From Bacteroidales bacterium (GTDB taxonomy: Bacteria > Bacteroidota > Bacteroidia > Bacteroidales > UBA932), in NCBI GenBank assembly GCA_015060395.1, contig SUYP01000001.1, positions 62,001 through 126,000 on the forward strand: 64,000 bases of DNA. Reading direction: 5' to 3'. The notes under the pieces are model-generated. The model worked only from the letters and a program-made list of their open reading frames with translations, ran no database searches and was not told the origin of the DNA. Positions 61,569 through 64,000 of this stretch are shown in pieces. Within the stretch, counting starts at the first letter, position 1, and the number at the start of each line of letters is the position of its first letter. A program made the position numbers and the translations under genes.

Positions 61569-61931
61569 ATGGAACGAGCAATTATAACAATCAGCGAATC
61601 GGGCTGTGTGAATATTCCCTATGGCAATGTATGGATGTCGTTTTCGGAACTTGTGGTGCTGTTCGATGTGGCAGCACCCACATTAAAGGCTGCTATCCGA
61701 GCCATATACAAAAGCGGAGTGATAACGGAACACATGCAACATTGCGAGGTGATTCCATATACCTATTGGGCAACCCTATACAATATGAATATGATTGTCG
61801 CTCTCGCTTTCCGCATCAACTCACACGGTGCGGAGAAGATACGTGGTGAGTTGTTAAAGAGAATATGCGGACGAAAAGAGAAAGTATGTTATCTCTTTTC
61901 GCTTGCAAACTCTACATTTGGTTGGTCGTAA
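61569..61931 (+). CDS. RhuM-like HTH protein
   Basis: 120 residues, 11 nt after the integrase. The region YGNVWMSFSELVVLFDVAAPTLKAAIRAIYKSGVITE is similar to the 'VWLTQ.ELA.LF.V....I..HI..I' of RhuM-family proteins. Likely a small DNA-binding regulator or accessory factor of the element. Sequence is AT-rich compared with the core. Confidence 0.55.
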   Translation: MERAIITISESGCVNIPYGNVWMSFSELVVLFDVAAPTLKAAIRAIYKSGVITEHMQHCEVIPYTYWATLYNMNMIVALAFRINSHGAEKIRGELLKRICGRKEKVCYLFSLANSTFGWS

Positions 61932-62166
61932 TGGCATACCGACAAGCCGATAAATCGGTAAGTCGGCATAACGGCTGACTAATCAGCAAACACAAGCTCG
62001 AAGATAGGTTTACCGCCTGTTTTCGGGCTTGTAGCGTTTATATACCCCTCACATTTCCACCCTCAATGTATCTTATTCATTATTCTGCAATGATTTGCGT
62101 AGTAACTTATCCGTCAATCACTTATATTTTTGTAGCTGACATTTTTCAAATCAAAAAGAGTGAAAT
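61932..62166 (+). other. Palindrome cluster downstream of the integrase operon
   Basis: Two hairpins next to each other: CCGAC-aag-CCGAT-aa-ATCGG-taa-GTCGG (61939-61966), a stem with a symmetric internal loop, and GCTGA-ctaa-TCAGC (61974-61987). The rest to 62166 is AT-rich without a frame. They could act as a terminator, an attachment or transfer origin. No T-run follows. Confidence 0.45.
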
Positions 62167-63408
62167 ATGGAAGCTAAAAAAGTTACACCAAGCCATCAAC
62201 CGCCATCAGATGGTGGTATGGCAAAAGAAGAGTTTATTCGTGTCGGCACCACGCTCTACAAGATTGTGGAACAGCCGAGACTGAGTGGCGGATATGTGAA
62301 GAAGCGTATCCCGTGGAACAATGAAACGCTCCGCCAAGATTATGGCAAGGACTACATCGGCAGCGTACCCAAGTATGACGGTTTCTGTACCGTACCCGAA
62401 CACATCGGCTACCGCCCTGTAATCGGCAAGTTCCTTAACCTCTATGAGCCGATAGACCACCGACCGCAGGAGGGTGATTTCCCCTCCATCCGTTCATTGG
62501 TGGAACATATCTTCGGTGAGCAGTATGAGTTGGGCATGGACTACCTGCAACTGCTCTACCTGCAACCTGTTCAGAAGTTGCCAATCCTGTTGTTGGTATC
62601 TGAGGAACGCAACACAGGCAAGAGCACATTCCTCAATTTTCTGAAAGCCCTCTTTCAGAACAATGTCACATTCAACACCAACGAGGATTTCCGCAGCCAA
62701 TTCAATTCCGATTGGGCAGGCAAGCTACTTATCGTGGTCGATGAGGTGCTGCTCAACCGCAGGGAGGACAGCGAGCGATTGAAGAATCTGAGTACCACAT
62801 TATCCTACAAGGTGGAAGCCAAAGGCAAAGACCGTGACGAGATAGCGTTCTTTGCTAAATTCGTACTATGCTCCAACAACGAGTATCTGCCCGTAATCAT
62901 CGATGCAGGAGAAACGCGCTATTGGGTACGCAAGATAAACCGCTTGCAGTCCGATGATACCAACTTCCTGCAACGCTTGAAAGCTGAGATACCCGCATTT
63001 CTCCATTTCCTCAGCCATCGCCAACTATCCACAGAGAGGGAGAGCCGAATGTGGTTCAACCCCTCATTGCTGCATACCGAAGCATTGCAGAGGATTATAC
63101 GCAGTAACCGCAACAGATTGGAGATAGAGATGTCGGAGCTGTTACTCGACATTATGGCAACTATGAATGTGGATAGCGTTTCATTCTGCCTTAACGACCT
63201 TATTGTGCTGTTGATGCACTCGCAGGTAAAGGTAGAGAAACACCAAGTGCGTAAGGTCGTACAAGAGTGTTGGAAGCTGACACCTGCACCCAACGGTCTT
63301 ACCTACACCACCTATCAAGGCAACTACAACCAGAGTTGCCACTATGAACCGATAAGGAGAGTGGGACGCTTCTACACCGTCACAAGGGAGCAGCTCGAAT
63401 CCTTGTAA
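62167..63408 (+). CDS. SF3-type primase-helicase of the mobile element
   Basis: 413 residues. Walker A in SEERNTGKSTFLNFLKALF, Walker B in KLLIVVDEVLL, and a sensor-like Asn in KFVLCSNNEYLP, which fit a superfamily 3 or DUF5906-type helicase found with mobile primases. The C-terminal 130 residues are a winged-helix-like region (DLIVLLMHSQVKVEKHQVRKVVQECW). Likely unwinds DNA for element replication with the primase encoded downstream. Confidence 0.82.
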   Translation: MEAKKVTPSHQPPSDGGMAKEEFIRVGTTLYKIVEQPRLSGGYVKKRIPWNNETLRQDYGKDYIGSVPKYDGFCTVPEHIGYRPVIGKFLNLYEPIDHRPQEGDFPSIRSLVEHIFGEQYELGMDYLQLLYLQPVQKLPILLLVSEERNTGKSTFLNFLKALFQNNVTFNTNEDFRSQFNSDWAGKLLIVVDEVLLNRREDSERLKNLSTTLSYKVEAKGKDRDEIAFFAKFVLCSNNEYLPVIIDAGETRYWVRKINRLQSDDTNFLQRLKAEIPAFLHFLSHRQLSTERESRMWFNPSLLHTEALQRIIRSNRNRLEIEMSELLLDIMATMNVDSVSFCLNDLIVLLMHSQVKVEKHQVRKVVQECWKLTPAPNGLTYTTYQGNYNQSCHYEPIRRVGRFYTVTREQLESL

Positions 63409-63475
63409 CACAATCATTTTTCTGTTGAATTGTTGAATATGAGTATAAACACACTGATAATAAACAATATACATT

Positions 63476-63575
63476 CTCAACAAAATCTCAACAAGCCAAA
63501 AGAGAAGTTGAGAGAGCGACAACCACCGTTTGTGTATTTCTCTTTTGGTGAGCGTTTTGTTGAGAAGATGTTGAG
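63476..63575. repeat. Inverted-repeat region with repeated CTCAACA/TGTTGAG
   Basis: Two CTCAACA (63476-63482, 63487-63493) and two TGTTGAG (63558-63564, 63569-63575) flank an 11-bp perfect inverted pair CCAAAAGAGAA (63496-63506) / TTCTCTTTTGG (63538-63548). Repeats between a helicase and a primase gene point to an origin of replication or of transfer, or an operator. Confidence 0.55.
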
Positions 63576-63658
63576 AGGTTACAAGTCTGTGTATAAGCAT
63601 ATTACATCAACGATTCATCAAATCAACAAATTTTCATTAACCTCAAAATCGTAGCAAT

Positions 63659-64000
63659 ATGACAATCAACGATGCAAAACTAATCAAGTTGGCAGACTAT
63701 CTGCAAAGTTTGGGCTATACACCTATAAAGAGACAAGGCAAAAGCCTATGGTATAAATCACCGCTGAGAAACGAAACAGATGCTTCGTTCAAGGTAAACA
63801 CCGAGCTTAATCAATGGTATGACTTCGGTATCGGTAAGGGTGGCAACATCATCGCATTGGCAGCAGAACTGTACCATAGCGAGAATGTAGCCTATCTGTT
63901 GGAACGCATAGCGGAGCGAACACCGTACATACGCCCTGCAACCTTTTCTTTTGGCGAGCAACAAACCTCTAATCGTAGTTTTGAGGGCATAAAGGTTGGC
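63659..64000 (+). CDS. CHC2 zinc-finger primase, N-terminal part
   Basis: 114 codons before the window ends. DAKLIKLADYLQSLGYTPIKRQGKSLWYKSPLRNETDASFKVNTELNQWYDFGIGKGGNIIALAAEL is the N-terminal DnaG/CHC2 type domain of mobile-element primases (WYxSPLR.E.T.SF.V....W.D.G.G.GG). The Cys/His zinc ligands of true CHC2 are not evident in this visible part. A Toprim domain is expected further on. Confidence 0.72.
   Translation, partial: MTINDAKLIKLADYLQSLGYTPIKRQGKSLWYKSPLRNETDASFKVNTELNQWYDFGIGKGGNIIALAAELYHSENVAYLLERIAERTPYIRPATFSFGEQQTSNRSFEGIKVG

Larger units (their letters stand above)
60100..64000. mobile_element. Integrative/mobilizable element, integrase end
   Basis: An integrase, a RhuM-like HTH protein, an SF3-type primase-helicase and a CHC2 primase lie in one direction, an order seen at the integrase end of Bacteroidales mobilizable or conjugative transposons. 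Base and codon use change here: frequent CAA for Gln and lower GC than the core genes. The left boundary is uncertain; the element continues past the window. Confidence 0.75.

Noticed and set aside
63439..63654. 71-codon plus-strand frame between primase-helicase and CHC2 primase
   Set aside because: It is built over inverted repeats, has no domain-like pattern, and is more easily read as non-coding DNA. Not excluded.
1..64000. CRISPR arrays, tRNA or rRNA genes
   Set aside because: No regularly spaced repeats, and no tRNA cloverleaf with CCA-type ends or rRNA-like sequence was seen. The palindrome at 59136 is not tRNA-like in its loops.

Overview
The window looks like a chromosome segment of a gut-type member of the Bacteroidales (Bacteroidota). 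This rests on a SusC/SusD pair with trailing surface lipoproteins, BACON and DUF-rich lipoproteins, Na+-translocating NQR encoded as nqrA-F, a Bacteroides-type tyrosine recombinase, and promoters of the phylum-specific form TTTG-N19-TAnnTTTG instead of -35/-10 boxes, mostly without Shine-Dalgarno sequences. I cannot name the genus. Core genes use CAG for Gln almost throughout. The last 4 kb uses CAA often and is more AT-rich.

Layout. 1-743 (minus): end of a fimbria-like surface operon. 971-6414 (plus): surface-polysaccharide decoration module (LicD, Stealth phosphotransferase, GT2, a LicC-like cytidylyltransferase fused to a PLP enzyme, an ornithine-cyclodeaminase-like enzyme). 6463-12327 (minus): complete nqrABCDEF operon, divergent from a PcrA/UvrD helicase. 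15241-19483: two large surface proteins. 19680-35002: a long SusC/SusD operon with lipoproteins, two leucine-rich-repeat lipoproteins, a subtilisin-like protease and a DUF1573 protein, suggesting protein or peptide capture and degradation at the cell surface. 35039-36298 (minus): a membrane-tethered HTH regulator with three tiny membrane proteins. 36512-38038 (minus): a TrpB2-type gene behind what reads as a textbook tryptophan transcription attenuator with its own leader peptide. 38095-41746: dnaK, a pseudouridine synthase and a phosphoesterase. 41790-49310 (minus): purC, an esterase, oxidoreductases, mtgA and a GNAT-like protein. 49447-51195: umuDC. 51237-59979: metabolism (GDPD, pgi, manA), small envelope-stress-type proteins flanked by two near-identical sigma54-type small-RNA units, a MORN-GH25 lysozyme, an S4 RNA-binding protein and a rubrerythrin/rubredoxin pair. 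About 60.1 kb to the end: the integrase end of an integrative or mobilizable element (integrase, RhuM-like HTH protein, primase-helicase, CHC2 primase start).

Most striking signals: (1) the trp attenuator at 37841-38038; (2) duplicated sigma54-promoter/sRNA/terminator cassettes at 53580-53681 and 54506-54608; (3) a Cys/His-rich metal-binding insert inside mannose-6-phosphate isomerase; (4) a candidate self-contained pathway for amine-phosphate decoration of glycans; (5) several genes whose ATG lies 6-8 nt after the -7 box, implying leaderless mRNAs; (6) a lipobox-bearing, membrane-anchored transcription regulator; (7) cloverleaf-like and REP-like palindromes, one of them inside a reading frame. 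All function calls come from reading the sequence; no database search was possible.
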